A stretch of DNA of 36,534 nucleotides from an uncultured Clostridia bacterium (GCA_947625685.1 CANQPK010000001.1:1-36534); one strand, 5' to 3'. Shown: positions 26,958 through 35,690, numbered from the stretch's first letter. Notes: generated by a model not told the origin, from the sequence alone. Made by a program: numbers and translations.

Positions 26958-27575
26958 TTATTTGCATGATCTTAAATATATTGCATTTCCAAGTAATGTT
27001 AATGTAAATAAAAGTATTCCAATTGGAATTATGTAACTTGTTATAGCTATTCTAAATATTGCTATAATACTAACATATAATGCTTCTACGGCAATTACTG
27101 TAATTATAGGTAAAATCAACGCTTTTATAATTCCTACTTTTCTAAATGCAATAACAAAATATACTAATACTAGAGCTAAAGCTACAATCATTGGTGCTAT
27201 ATAAACTTTTATTAAGTCAAATAGATTTGTACTAGGTACATTTATTGCTATTATATTATTATCAACATCTTCGAAAGAATATTTCTCTTTTAACTTATTT
27301 TTTAAATTTGTTAATTGTTCATCAGTTATTGATTTTACTTTTATAGAAGCTGTATCATTAAATTCATCAGTATATGAAGCTATAAAATCATTTCCGATAG
27401 TTTCATTTGCTATTTGCTTAATATCCTCTATATTTGAAGTATCTGCCATATATATATTTATCATTGTATAACTATTATATTCGTCACCAAGATTAAATCC
27501 TTTGGTAAATATCATAAATAGTCCTACAATTATAATAACTAGTGCAATTCCTAAAATTATCAATCTTTTTTTCAT
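26958..27575 (-). CDS. secF: SecF-like protein, shortened
   Basis: 205 aa with five or six hydrophobic segments: N-terminal anchor, an extracellular stretch of about 85 residues (SNIEDIKQIANETIG...), then a membrane block. The order (downstream of a SecD-like gene) and the SecF-type arrangement suggest the second half of the SecDF export motor. It is clearly shorter and more diverged than usual SecF (about 290-300 residues), and the typical conserved blocks are hard to see. 36 bases after secD; very likely the same transcript. Could be an RND-superfamily relative with an altered role. Confidence 0.55.
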   Translation of the reverse strand: MKKRLIILGIALVIIIVGLFMIFTKGFNLGDEYNSYTMINIYMADTSNIEDIKQIANETIGNDFIASYTDEFNDTASIKVKSITDEQLTNLKNKLKEKYSFEDVDNNIIAINVPSTNLFDLIKVYIAPMIVALALVLVYFVIAFRKVGIIKALILPIITVIAVEALYVSIIAIFRIAITSYIIPIGILLFTLTLLGNAIYLRSCK

Positions 27576-27611
27576 TTCCTAATCAATCCTTTCTAACTAT
27601 TGTATAAGATG

Positions 27612-28994
27612 CTAATTATTTTTTGTACTATATTTTGTAAGCAACATACCTCTTACAAATATTAAATTTGTAATTGCTATACTTATTATTCCATAGAATA
27701 ATGTCATACCAATTGAATATACTGCTACTTGTTTCATAAATGTAAATACTATTGCAATAATTAAAAATACTATAATTACATCTAAATTATCAAGATATGT
27801 TTTTATAGTTACACTTGCTGCATTTTCGTATGTTTCATTCGTTTTTATGTTATTTAATATTTTAATTATAAAGTAAGTTTCAAAAGCTATTAGAACTAAT
27901 AATGCTGATATTGTTCCAAAAGATATTATAGTTGATGTATATCTAACAAGTATTAATAATATAGCTATTTCTAACACTAATCCTAATGAACATATTAATC
28001 CATTCGTTTTATATTTAATTATTAAATATGCAATTATAATAGCACAAATTATACCTATCACACCTATTACAAAATAGATAGCATTAGTATTTATAGAACT
28101 TTGTATATATTCGCTTGTTTGAACTTCATACGTTAATGGGAGTTCAGGACTATTTAGCAATATGCTATATGTACTTGCATTTGCAATATGAGTATATAGA
28201 GCATTGTTAGTTGTTGCTGTTCCCATTGAAAGAGTTAGTTCTCCATTTGTTATTTCATTTTCAAATCCTGTTGTTAACATTGTTTCTCCATTAAAAATAA
28301 TTGATACATGTTTATGATCATTAGATTCTTCCTCTTCTGAAGTTTCTTCTTCCTCTTCTTCAACATAATTTCTAGTTATCTCTGCAAATTTTGTTGTTCC
28401 TTCTGCATCAAACTTTATTCTAAGATATACAACTACTGAACCATCATCGTTGTTTCCATAAACAACTGATGCTTTTTCTATATTGCTTCTATCTAATAAA
28501 AGATCTTTGCTTTCAGAATCTACAATAGAAAAATCACCTTTTGATATTAATTTCTGAAGTAAGCTATCTGTTGTAGTATTATCTTCTAGTTCTATTACAA
28601 CATCTCCATTTTGTTCATCGGCTTTAACTAAATAATATTCTGCCCCAAATTGATTAAGTCTGCTATCTAATATTTCCTTTATTTTTTTATAATTTTCAGA
28701 AGTTAATGTTTCCTCTTCATTGACAGGCACTTTTTCTGTTGTATAGTCATCTTTATTTGCATCTTCTGGTATACTATCAACTACATTTCCATCTTTATCT
28801 TTGATTACATCTACAGTGCTATCATCTACTTTAAGATATGTAATCCTTTTTCCTGTAAATTCTGAAGATAATGAATATTTAGGTAAAACATTATCTTTAA
28901 ATTGAGTTTTGCTTGTATATACACCAATAAAAGATACTATCAAAATCAATGCAATTATTAGTACATATAATAGCATTTTTAGCTTGTTTTTCAT
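27612..28994 (-). CDS. secD: SecD-like protein translocase subunit, diverged
   Basis: 460 aa. N-terminal membrane anchor, a large extracellular part and five C-terminal membrane helices, the SecD layout. A SecD-type P1 segment is visible (KKIKEILDSRLNQFGAEYYLVKADE, then DVVIELED) and a later FNGETMLTTGFENEITNGELTLS stretch corresponds to the P1 head/base. It contains a very acidic insertion (EEEEEETSEEEESND, about residue 215). Proton-relay residues of the membrane part are not evident, so assignment as a working motor is an inference. Together with secF it would pull secreted proteins after SecYEG. Confidence 0.65.
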   Translation of the reverse strand: MKNKLKMLLYVLIIALILIVSFIGVYTSKTQFKDNVLPKYSLSSEFTGKRITYLKVDDSTVDVIKDKDGNVVDSIPEDANKDDYTTEKVPVNEEETLTSENYKKIKEILDSRLNQFGAEYYLVKADEQNGDVVIELEDNTTTDSLLQKLISKGDFSIVDSESKDLLLDRSNIEKASVVYGNNDDGSVVVYLRIKFDAEGTTKFAEITRNYVEEEEEETSEEEESNDHKHVSIIFNGETMLTTGFENEITNGELTLSMGTATTNNALYTHIANASTYSILLNSPELPLTYEVQTSEYIQSSINTNAIYFVIGVIGIICAIIIAYLIIKYKTNGLICSLGLVLEIAILLILVRYTSTIISFGTISALLVLIAFETYFIIKILNNIKTNETYENAASVTIKTYLDNLDVIIVFLIIAIVFTFMKQVAVYSIGMTLFYGIISIAITNLIFVRGMLLTKYSTKNN

Positions 28995-29014
28995 GTTTTC
29001 ACAATCCTTTCTTA

Positions 29015-29674
29015 TTATAATAATTTTGTATTATTAATTATTAATTCAAACCATACTTTTAAAAACTTAGCTGCATATTTGCTCATTATCATTCTATCTA
29101 TAAAAATTTCGAAATAATCAAGTACTGGACAAAGCTCCGTATCTATCTGTAAATTTAAAGTGATTTTTCTATCTTCAGCATTTAAAATAAGATTTGCATT
29201 TGTAACTGCATAATTAACTTTATCATGTTTATCAAATGTTCCTAAATTTGTATTAACAACTCTATCCCTATGAACATCTGATTTATCTGCAAGAATTAAT
29301 GCTGCAGAAATGTCACTAACAGCAGTTCCTGTTTCCTCATCATGATTTCCTATTGCCATCATAATTTCTGTTCTATCATTAACATTCATTCCCATATCTT
29401 TTAGAATGTTATATGCAAGTAATGCTCCGGAATGTGCATGATCTTTTCTATTTATGCAATTTCCTATATCATGTAGATAACCTGCAATTTTAGCAAGTTC
29501 TACACGATCTCCTGGATAACCTAAAGTTTCCAAAATATATCCTGCTCTCTGTGATACAATACCTACATGTCTTACAGAATGCTCTGTATATCCTAAGCTA
29601 TTAAGTTGTTTTTGTGCTGCCTGAATCAAAGCTTGTACATCCTCATTATTTTTTACATCTTCAAGAGTTATCAT
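29015..29674 (-). CDS. HD-domain phosphohydrolase
   Basis: 219 aa. Metal-dependent HD domain: HSVRHVGIVSQRAGYIL (first His), GYLHDIGNC (HD pair), HAHSGALLAYNIL, and the later IGNHDEETG and ADKSDVHRDRV motifs with metal-ligand His and Asp. Likely a nucleotide phosphohydrolase or phosphodiesterase; substrate unknown. GGAGG 5-6 bases before ATG 29674 decides the start over a GTG four codons upstream. Own promoter; it may also serve secD-secF-glyQS downstream (20-base gap to secD). Confidence 0.8.
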   Translation of the reverse strand: MITLEDVKNNEDVQALIQAAQKQLNSLGYTEHSVRHVGIVSQRAGYILETLGYPGDRVELAKIAGYLHDIGNCINRKDHAHSGALLAYNILKDMGMNVNDRTEIMMAIGNHDEETGTAVSDISAALILADKSDVHRDRVVNTNLGTFDKHDKVNYAVTNANLILNAEDRKITLNLQIDTELCPVLDYFEIFIDRMIMSKYAAKFLKVWFELIINNTKLL

Positions 29675-29697
29675 AATGACCTCCACATACTTTATAG

Positions 29698-29726
29698 ATT
29701 TTATAATAAATTCACAAAAAATTCAA
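29698..29726 (-). promoter_or_regulatory. Promoter of the HD gene (and probably secDF-glyQS)
   Basis: TTGAAT (29726-29721), 17-base spacer, TAAAAT (29703-29698). Confidence 0.6.
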
Positions 29727-29755
29727 TATTTATTTGAAATTTTCGCAAAAAACTT

Positions 29756-29790
29756 AAAAGTTCCCTAGGATAAAATCTTAGAGAACTTTT
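29756..29790 (-). terminator. Terminator of greA
   Basis: Imperfect stem with AAAAGTTC / GAACTTTT outer arms and a partly paired inner CCTAG/CTTAG, followed on the minus strand by a U-rich tract. Confidence 0.7.
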
Positions 29791-29803
29791 TATTCTATCT
29801 TTC

Positions 29804-30286
29804 TTATTTAGCAATTGATATACCAAGCACTTTATATTTTGCAACTCCATCAGGTATTTGAACCTCTACTATTTGGTTCTTTTTTGCACCTAGAAGTGCA
29901 AGACCTATTGGTGATTCATTTGATATTTTATTTTGTGATAAATCGACTTCAGTAGATCCAACAATTGTATACTCACAATCCTCATTAAATTCTAAGTCTC
30001 TTACTTTTACAGTATTTCCTACTTGAACTACTTTAGTATCTATTTCTGATTCATCAATTATTTTTGCATATCTCAATTTATTTTCAAGATCTGCTATTTT
30101 TATTTCATTTTGTGCTTGTGCATTTTTTGCTTCATCATATTCAGAATTTTCTGATAAATCTCCAAATCCTAATGCTACTTTTATTCTTTCTGCAATTTCA
30201 GATCTTTTTTCTGTCTTTAAATATTCTAATTCTTTTTCAATATTGTCATATCCTTCTTGTGTTAAAATTATCTCTTTATTTTCCAT
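29804..30286 (-). CDS. greA: Transcription elongation factor GreA
   Basis: 160 aa. Rescues backtracked RNA polymerase by stimulating transcript cleavage. N-terminal coiled coil (ILTQEGYDNIEKELEYLKTEKRSEIAERIKVALGFGDLSENSEYDEAKNAQA, given by parts), with the catalytic acidic tip DLSENSEYD; C-terminal FKBP-like domain (VGNTVKVRDLEF..., SNESPIGLALLGAKKNQIVEVQIPDG). GGAGG about 8 bases before ATG 30286 fixes the start. The first part of this gene and its promoter are duplicated at 32968-33135. Confidence 0.95.
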   Translation of the reverse strand: MENKEIILTQEGYDNIEKELEYLKTEKRSEIAERIKVALGFGDLSENSEYDEAKNAQAQNEIKIADLENKLRYAKIIDESEIDTKVVQVGNTVKVRDLEFNEDCEYTIVGSTEVDLSQNKISNESPIGLALLGAKKNQIVEVQIPDGVAKYKVLGISIAK

Positions 30287-30386
30287 ATCAGTTACCTCCA
30301 AATGTAATTAATTAACTAATATATTACGCTAATATTTTTTATTTGTCAAGATATTATATATAAATTTTTTAGATAATTTTTTGTAT
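30209..30386 (-). repeat. greA start/promoter region, parental copy of a direct repeat
   Basis: Closely similar to 32968-33135: covers the first 25 or so greA codons, the ribosome binding site and the promoter. The two copies bracket the VWA gene. Confidence 0.85.
30321..30349 (-). promoter_or_regulatory. greA promoter
   Basis: Perfect TTGACA (30349-30344), 17-base spacer, TAATAT (30326-30321). Confidence 0.75.
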
Positions 30387-30438
30387 GCATGAAAAATTTA
30401 TATTTGTTTATTTTTTTATATTCTAAAACCCCTGAAAT

Positions 30439-30467
30439 TTGCTTTTTTTAGGAAAAAATGGTATAAT
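30439..30467 (+). promoter_or_regulatory. Promoter of the VWA surface-protein gene
   Basis: TTGCTT (30439-30444), 17-base spacer, TATAAT (30462-30467); 27 bases before the start codon. Confidence 0.55.
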
Positions 30468-30494
30468 TATATATATAAAATAGGAGGTGTTCCT

Positions 30495-32890
30495 ATGAAG
30501 AGAAAAATATTATTTTTAATTTTAATATTAATGATTGTGTGCATACCAGCTACTTCAGTTTATGCTTCTCTTGCTGGTTCTGCACAAGCTGAGTCTGGAT
30601 CTAAGCCATCTCCAGTAACTCCAGGGGATAATGGTCCTACTAGTACTTCTCCTCCTCCTTATGAACCATCTGATCCATCTACTCCATCTGGTCCAGAAAG
30701 AAGAGATGTGTATCATTATACATATATTCAAGGAAATGTATATGAAGATTTAGGATATACTAGCGGAGGAGCTAAATTTAATAAAGATGATGAAAAAACT
30801 AATTTTCCAATCTCTAATATCTTAGTTGTATTAAAACAAGGTGACAACATAGTTTCTACGACAACTACAGATGCAGAAGGCAACTACCGTTTTGAGCCAG
30901 GTCCCCGGAACATATTCTGTAGAAATTTGGTATGGAGATTTAAGTTCCGTTTCTAAAACAGATATACAAGGTGTTAGAAATGTTTTAAAATATAATGGAC
31001 AAGATTATATGACAGTTGGAATACCTGGCGGAGGAGATTATCTTAATGTCGAGCAAATTGAAATAACAAATAGTGGAAAAGGAGCAGCCCAGGTATATAT
31101 AGCAATAGACTGTTCTGCAAGTAGTCGTAATACTATAATAGATTTATATGGATTTAAAAAATCAAGATTACAAATAGAGGCAGAAGCAGCTAGTAGACTT
31201 ATCGATTCATTACTAGATAGTGGCGAAAATATTTATGTTGGACTTATATTTTTCTCAGGTACAAGTTATAGAGCAGTTTATCTTTGCAAAAACAAAACAC
31301 TATTAAATAATGCTTTGACAGAAATTGTAAATAATGGATGGCAAACTCCTAACACAAATATAGTTGGTGCATTAGATAAAGCTTATGAATCTTTTGCAAA
31401 TAATGCTAAAGGTTCTTCAAATAGATATATTATATTACTTTCAGATGGTATTCCAACATCTAATGGTGATGTACAAGTATATAATAATGAAACAGAACAA
31501 GAAACTCTAGATAAACTATATGGACCTTTAAAAAGCACAGCTATAAATAAAATAACAGATTTAAAAAATGATGGCATACATATGATTTCACTACTTATAG
31601 AATCTAATGATCAAGAAGAATACGAGTATGTTGATAGTATCTATAGAGATACTTCTACATTATATTTAAGTAAACAAGACGGTGAAGAATTAGCAAAAGG
31701 AATAACTGAGGATTTAAAAAAATATTTACTTGAAACTACAGAAATAAAAGAATTCGAATCAGGATCTATTGTATATGCAGGATATGAAGATAAAGATCGT
31801 AGAAATGAGGTTTTTAATAACTTCCAATCTTTCTATTATGGAAATACAAGACCATTTAAAATGATAGATGAATATAATGGAAGTGATGAATCTCAAAAAG
31901 ATGCAGATTGGCTAAGTGAAAAAACAAAAATGCGTGTTATAGGTGGAAGCAATTATGCAATTGAAAGTCCTTACACCCGGTGTTAATCCAGAACAGTATT
32001 ATACAAAAAATGAGGATACTGGTGAGAATGAATTAACATTAGAAATATATCATCATAACGTAGGATATGACGGTCAAAACTTCTATCTAGCAAGAATACC
32101 TGAAGCAACACTTCAAACTAAAATGACTATAACAGGTTTAAAAATCACTTTAGTTGATGGTCAAACTATATATGATGTTCCAAATACTACAATAGATGCT
32201 AATGACCCTATAAAAAGATTAGAACATATTCTTGCACCAATAGATTATGAATTAGTGCATGGAGCTACAATAGAAATTGAGTATACAATTACAGTTCATA
32301 ATACATCAGCTATTCAAAACAGTTACTTAGAAATACTTGCTCATCTGCCAATTGGTTACTCATATATATCTAACACAAAAATTTTAAATGAAAATAAACT
32401 AAATGAAAATTATGGATGGGAAGAAGTTTCTCTTTCAAAACTCTCTGCCGAAGAATATGTAAGTGCAAATACACTTGAAGGATTCCAAAACACTCGATCT
32501 ATTTTGGCTAGATTGGATGAAGAAGGAAAATTAGGATCAAATCAATCTTGTACTTTAAAATTCGTTGCAAGTCGAATAATAGGTGGATTTGAAGCTTTAG
32601 ATCCTAGTCCAATGGCTTATGCAGAAGTTATGGTTTATAGAAATACTAGCAATAGAAGAGCATTGAAAAAAGATGGATTAGATACTATAAATAATTATAC
32701 AATGCAAAAATTAACAAGTTTATATCCTGCAGATAGTAAAGATATTGATTACTCAGGTAACACAACTAATAATGTGTTTATAATACCACCAACTGGATTA
32801 GGTTTAACAAGTAAATTAATAATCATTCTCCTTTCAAGTTTAATGATAATTACATTCATTAGTAAAAAGAAAATGAAAAATAAATCATAA
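30495..32890 (+). CDS. Sortase-type VWA-domain surface protein, read through two CGG +1 sites
   Basis: 797 aa after shifts at 30906-30908 and 31978-31980. Signal peptide (MKRKILFLILILMIVC..SVYA), a Pro/Ser/Thr-rich stretch (about 33-70), then an SdrD-B/CNA-B-like segment (ILVVLKQGD...TTTDAEGNYRFEPGPGTYSVEIWYG). A von Willebrand A domain starts near residue 195: MIDAS VYIAIDCSASS (D-x-S-x-S), a TPNTN threonine loop and YIILLSDGIPTS. Beta-rich region, then a C-terminal IPPTG sorting motif, hydrophobic helix and KKKMKNK tail. Probable wall-anchored adhesin or pilus-tip-like protein. GGAGG 9 bases before ATG. Unshifted reading ends at 153 residues, before the VWA domain. Confidence 0.88.
30906..30908 (+). 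other. In-frame CGG, +1 frameshift site (VWA gene codon 138)
   Basis: Context cca-ggt-ccc-CGG-aac-ata. Skipping C gives ccc-gga-aca-tat-tct (P-G-T-Y-S), the usual PGTYSVE turn of SdrD-B/CNA-B domains. Confidence 0.92.
31978..31980 (+). other. In-frame CGG, +1 frameshift site (VWA gene codon 495)
   Basis: Context cct-tac-acc-CGG-tgt-taa. Skipping C gives acc-ggt-gtt-aat-cca (T-G-V-N-P). Unshifted reading stops at the second codon after CGG. Confidence 0.9.
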
Positions 32891-32892
32891 CT

Positions 32893-32930
32893 AAAATGGA
32901 CATCAAATATTTAAATTTGATGTCCATTTT
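32893..32930 (+). terminator. Terminator of the VWA gene
   Basis: 16-bp perfect stem AAAATGGACATCAAAT / ATTTGATGTCCATTTT with a 6-base loop. Confidence 0.9.
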
Positions 32931-32967
32931 ATATTACTGATTCTACCTTAACTTTATCTTCTTTCAA

Positions 32968-33135
32968 TTCTGTATCTTTAAATATTCTAATTCTTTTTAT
33001 ATCCTTCTTGTGTTAAAATTATCTCTTTATTTTCCATATTAGTTACCTCCAAATGTAATTAATTAACTAATGTATTACGCTAATATTTTTTATTTGTCAA
33101 GACATTATATAGAATTTTTTAAGATAATTTTTGTA
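32968..33135 (-). pseudogene. Truncated duplicate of greA start and promoter
   Basis: Copy of 30209-30386 with a small internal deletion. It keeps the promoter (TTGACA 33100-33095, 17 bases, TAATAC 33077-33072), the GGAGG site and an ATG, but the frame reads only MENKEIILTQEGYKKN before a stop. The promoter points into the 3' end of the VWA gene, antisense to it. Confidence 0.85.
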
Positions 33136-33145
33136 AATACAAGAA

Positions 33146-34483
33146 TTATTTTAATTTCTCTAAATGGAATACATTTTTCTCATCATCATAGGTTACAGAA
33201 ACATTGGAGTTCAAGCAAATTACAGGACGGAGATTCAAATCGACACGTGTAGTACAAGGCGCGTCACGCCAGTCTCCTCCACATCCAACCAATAATAAAT
33301 GATCATTACTTTTCATTGAAGGAGATGCTACCCAATATCCACTACAATACATATTATCTTCAAATGTATTGCCTTGTCTTGGATACCATAGCGAATAGTC
33401 ATGAGTACTCACCCTGTCAGGTAGAAAAACATAGTCCTCTAAGAATTTTCCAGTTCCTAATATATTGTATCCTGTAAAATCATCATTTGTTTCTACATAT
33501 ATATTACTATACGAATGTGCATTGTTCCAACTATTACATAACATTTCTATTGTTGGTCCTCCTACTGCATATTGTCCTAATCCTGTTGAATTTTCTTCAT
33601 CCAAAAATCCTTTCCAAATATTTGTATCTAATAATGCTGATACACATTTTGAGTTATTTAAATCTTTATCTTTACTTATTTTACATTCCTTTAACCAAAA
33701 GAGATTTTCTACTTCATCTGAAACTGTTTTATATTCCGGTACAGTGGTCCAACGCCAACAATACCTAGACAAATTGTCTGAACAATTTACGAGCCCAGCA
33801 CTTTCAGTTGCCTGCAATAAAGCTTCACATGTGTTTGGTATATAATCATCTGATATAATGAATATTCTGCCATTAGTATTGTCTTTGTAAAATATCTTCC
33901 AGTCATTATTTCCCTCTGTTCCATCTATATCAACAGGATAATCTACATAGTCTGATCTTCTGCTTACTGTTTTTGATTCCTGTCCTAATATTTTTCCTTC
34001 CTCGTCTAGTGTATATGCTGTTATTGTGCTCGTTCCATAGTTTTCTATATTAAATGTTGTTGATATAATTCCTGTTTCTTGATTTGGCTGTAAATCTAAA
34101 TCTTTTTCTTCTGATTGTTGTTTTCCTGTTATTTTGTATCTTATTTTACTTACATTTGTATCTTTTGTTTGAGCTGTTATTGTTACTGATATTATCGATG
34201 TGTATGAATCATCTATAGCTCCTTTTGTTCCATCTGTTACTATTTCTGGAGAAATTGGGGATAATCCTTGTTCTATTTTTGTCATACCTATTATTTCATT
34301 TATTTCTTCTTGTTCTTCTTTTCCTGCTTGTACATAGTTCTCTGCTGCTCCTTTTGCTAAATTAAATAGATTTGAATTCATTACATTATTTATTGTTACT
34401 GCTGTTAATATGATTAAGATTACTATTGTGATAATTAATGCAATTAGTGTTATTCCTTGGTTTCTTTCTATTTTTTCTTTCAT
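33146..34483 (-). CDS. Pilin-like protein with lectin-fold-like C-terminal domain
   Basis: 445 aa. Residues about 9-60 (NQGITLIALIITIVI...LAKGAAENYVQAGKEE) are nearly the same as in the pilin-Hint protein. Middle: a beta-sandwich-like segment (ISVTITAQTKDTNVSKIRYKITG...). C-terminal about 250 residues begin NDWKIFYKDNTNGRIFIISDDYIP and end GYWVASPSMKSNDHLLLVG...LNLRPVICLNSNV, the pattern of DUF6273-like/formylglycine-generating-enzyme-like domains common on Clostridia surface proteins and on targets of diversity-generating retroelements. AAAGGAG lies about 10 bases before ATG 34483. No in-frame CGG; intact. Surface display is inferred. Confidence 0.75.
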   Translation of the reverse strand: MKEKIERNQGITLIALIITIVILIILTAVTINNVMNSNLFNLAKGAAENYVQAGKEEQEEINEIIGMTKIEQGLSPISPEIVTDGTKGAIDDSYTSIISVTITAQTKDTNVSKIRYKITGKQQSEEKDLDLQPNQETGIISTTFNIENYGTSTITAYTLDEEGKILGQESKTVSRRSDYVDYPVDIDGTEGNNDWKIFYKDNTNGRIFIISDDYIPNTCEALLQATESAGLVNCSDNLSRYCWRWTTVPEYKTVSDEVENLFWLKECKISKDKDLNNSKCVSALLDTNIWKGFLDEENSTGLGQYAVGGPTIEMLCNSWNNAHSYSNIYVETNDDFTGYNILGTGKFLEDYVFLPDRVSTHDYSLWYPRQGNTFEDNMYCSGYWVASPSMKSNDHLLLVGCGGDWRDAPCTTRVDLNLRPVICLNSNVSVTYDDEKNVFHLEKLK

Positions 34484-34556
34484 TCGTTTATTTCTCCTTT
34501 ATCTATATCATATATGAAGTGACATTTCTTGTTATAAATTTATATTATCATAATAC

Positions 34557-34632
34557 GACATGCGATGTCAATAGTATTTTTTGTGCAATATGACATATTA
34601 TACCGTGTTAATTTTATACTTGGTATGACATA
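34557..34632. promoter_or_regulatory. Candidate operators between pilin-like gene 3 and the XRE gene
   Basis: A palindrome GACATgcgATGTC (34557-34569) and two direct copies of TATGACATA (34589-34597, 34624-34632), 35 bases apart; a related GTGACAT lies near 34520. The repeated GACAT core in a divergent promoter region fits binding by the adjacent XRE protein. Confidence 0.45.
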
Positions 34633-34650
34633 ATTGGTCGTGGTGATACT

Positions 34651-34842
34651 ATGATAAAAGAAAATAGAGAAAAAAGAAATTATACTCAAGAAAAATTAGC
34701 TGAAATGCTAGAAATAAGTCCAAGACAGCTCCAAAGGATAGAAAAAGATGAAGAAAAAACTAAAATTACGACTTTAAAGAAAATAATAAACACCTTAAAA
34801 ATACCAGATGAAGAAGTCTTAAAATATATGAAGCAAAAATAA
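34651..34842 (+). CDS. Small XRE-family helix-turn-helix regulator
   Basis: 63 aa, essentially only the DNA-binding domain: REKRNYTQEKLAEMLEISPRQLQRIEKDEEKTKITTLKKI, with the usual five-helix Cro/CI layout and no sensor domain. GGTGAT precedes ATG 34651. Divergent from pilin-like gene 3, with GACAT-containing repeats between them; it may control itself and that gene (inference). Followed by a bidirectional terminator. Confidence 0.85.
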   Translation: MIKENREKRNYTQEKLAEMLEISPRQLQRIEKDEEKTKITTLKKIINTLKIPDEEVLKYMKQK

Positions 34843-34869
34843 AATTTTATATAAATTATATATCTATTT

Positions 34870-34908
34870 TAAAGGTACTTTTCAAAACATATTTAAAAGT
34901 ACCTTTTA
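34870..34908. terminator. Bidirectional terminator
   Basis: 12-bp stem AAAGGTACTTTT / AAAAGTACCTTT with a 12-base loop, between the convergent XRE gene and the minus-strand gene that ends at 34906. Confidence 0.85.
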
Positions 34909-35655
34909 TACTACCAATTCTATCTTCACCCCATCTTCTTTCATTTGTTTATATATATTTGCAAATGTATCTTTTCTATAAATATAACTTTCATAAAGAA
35001 TATTTTGATCAAAGTTTTTCTTGTTAAAAAATTCTTGATAATTTTCTTTATTATAGTTTATTAAGTAATCATTTATAATCTTTCCTTTAAAATCGCTGTT
35101 ATTAATCTCTATTTTCGTCTGTATGTTAATTATAGTAGCATAAGGATTAATTTTATATCTATCAATTTTTTCATCGTCAAAATCGAAATTTATAATTATA
35201 TCCGTTTTAATTAAACTCTTACTTTTGTTATTTGTGATTTGCAGAGCAATCCCATATTCTTCGCATAAATCTTCTAGAAATGAATATCTATTCGTTTCAC
35301 TAGTTATGATTTTAAAGCTTTTTACTTTTTCTGCAATGCGTAACAATTGTGATAATAATACATCATCTGCCTTATCTATTAAAATTGCAACATTTTGTGT
35401 TTCAATTTTTTCATTTCTGCTTGTAACAATAGATTCCAGTATATCATAAATTAAAAACTTAAGTATCCATCTTCCATTTAGAATACATAATTTATAATTA
35501 TTAAGTTGCTCTAATAAATCACCATTTTCTTGCATCTTATTTGAAAGAGCTATAGCTATTTCCTCTTTTTTATTTATTTTATATAGCTTTTTTGCAATTT
35601 TCTTTGCTTTTCGTGCATTTACATTTTTTTCTTCATCAATGTATACAGACTTCAA
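34906..35655 (-). CDS. Unknown Clostridia protein, Rossmann-like
   Basis: 249 aa, not recognised. Soluble; alternating helices and strands (YKLCILNGRWILKFLIYDILE, QNVAILIDKADD, KSFKIITSE, TDIIINFDFD, YATIINIQTK) suggest a Rossmann-like fold, and the pattern of strands ending in Asp could indicate nucleotide or sugar binding, but no catalytic motif is visible. The only early start is TTG 35655; its possible GGGTGA binding site lies inside the 3' arm of the aspS terminator (35661-35685), so expression may depend on that hairpin not forming. The first ATG is about 42 codons further in. Confidence 0.6.
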   Translation of the reverse strand: MKSVYIDEEKNVNARKAKKIAKKLYKINKKEEIAIALSNKMQENGDLLEQLNNYKLCILNGRWILKFLIYDILESIVTSRNEKIETQNVAILIDKADDVLLSQLLRIAEKVKSFKIITSETNRYSFLEDLCEEYGIALQITNNKSKSLIKTDIIINFDFDDEKIDRYKINPYATIINIQTKIEINNSDFKGKIINDYLINYNKENYQEFFNKKNFDQNILYESYIYRKDTFANIYKQMKEDGVKIELVV

Positions 35656-35660
35656 AAAAT

Positions 35661-35685
35661 CACCCGAATAAATTTTATTCGGGTG
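35661..35685 (-). terminator. Terminator of aspS
   Basis: CACCCGAATA / TATTCGGGTG stem (extendable by A-T pairs) with a short loop, followed on the minus strand by ATTTTTTGAAG. Confidence 0.85.
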
Positions 35686-35690
35686 ATGTC

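Noticed and set aside
30209..33135. Insertion sequence or transposon carrying the VWA gene
   Set aside because: The flanking repeats are copies of the host greA start region, not terminal inverted repeats, and no transposase is present.
33146..34483. A complete diversity-generating retroelement in the window
   Set aside because: No reverse transcriptase, accessory protein or template repeat is present here; only a possible target domain.
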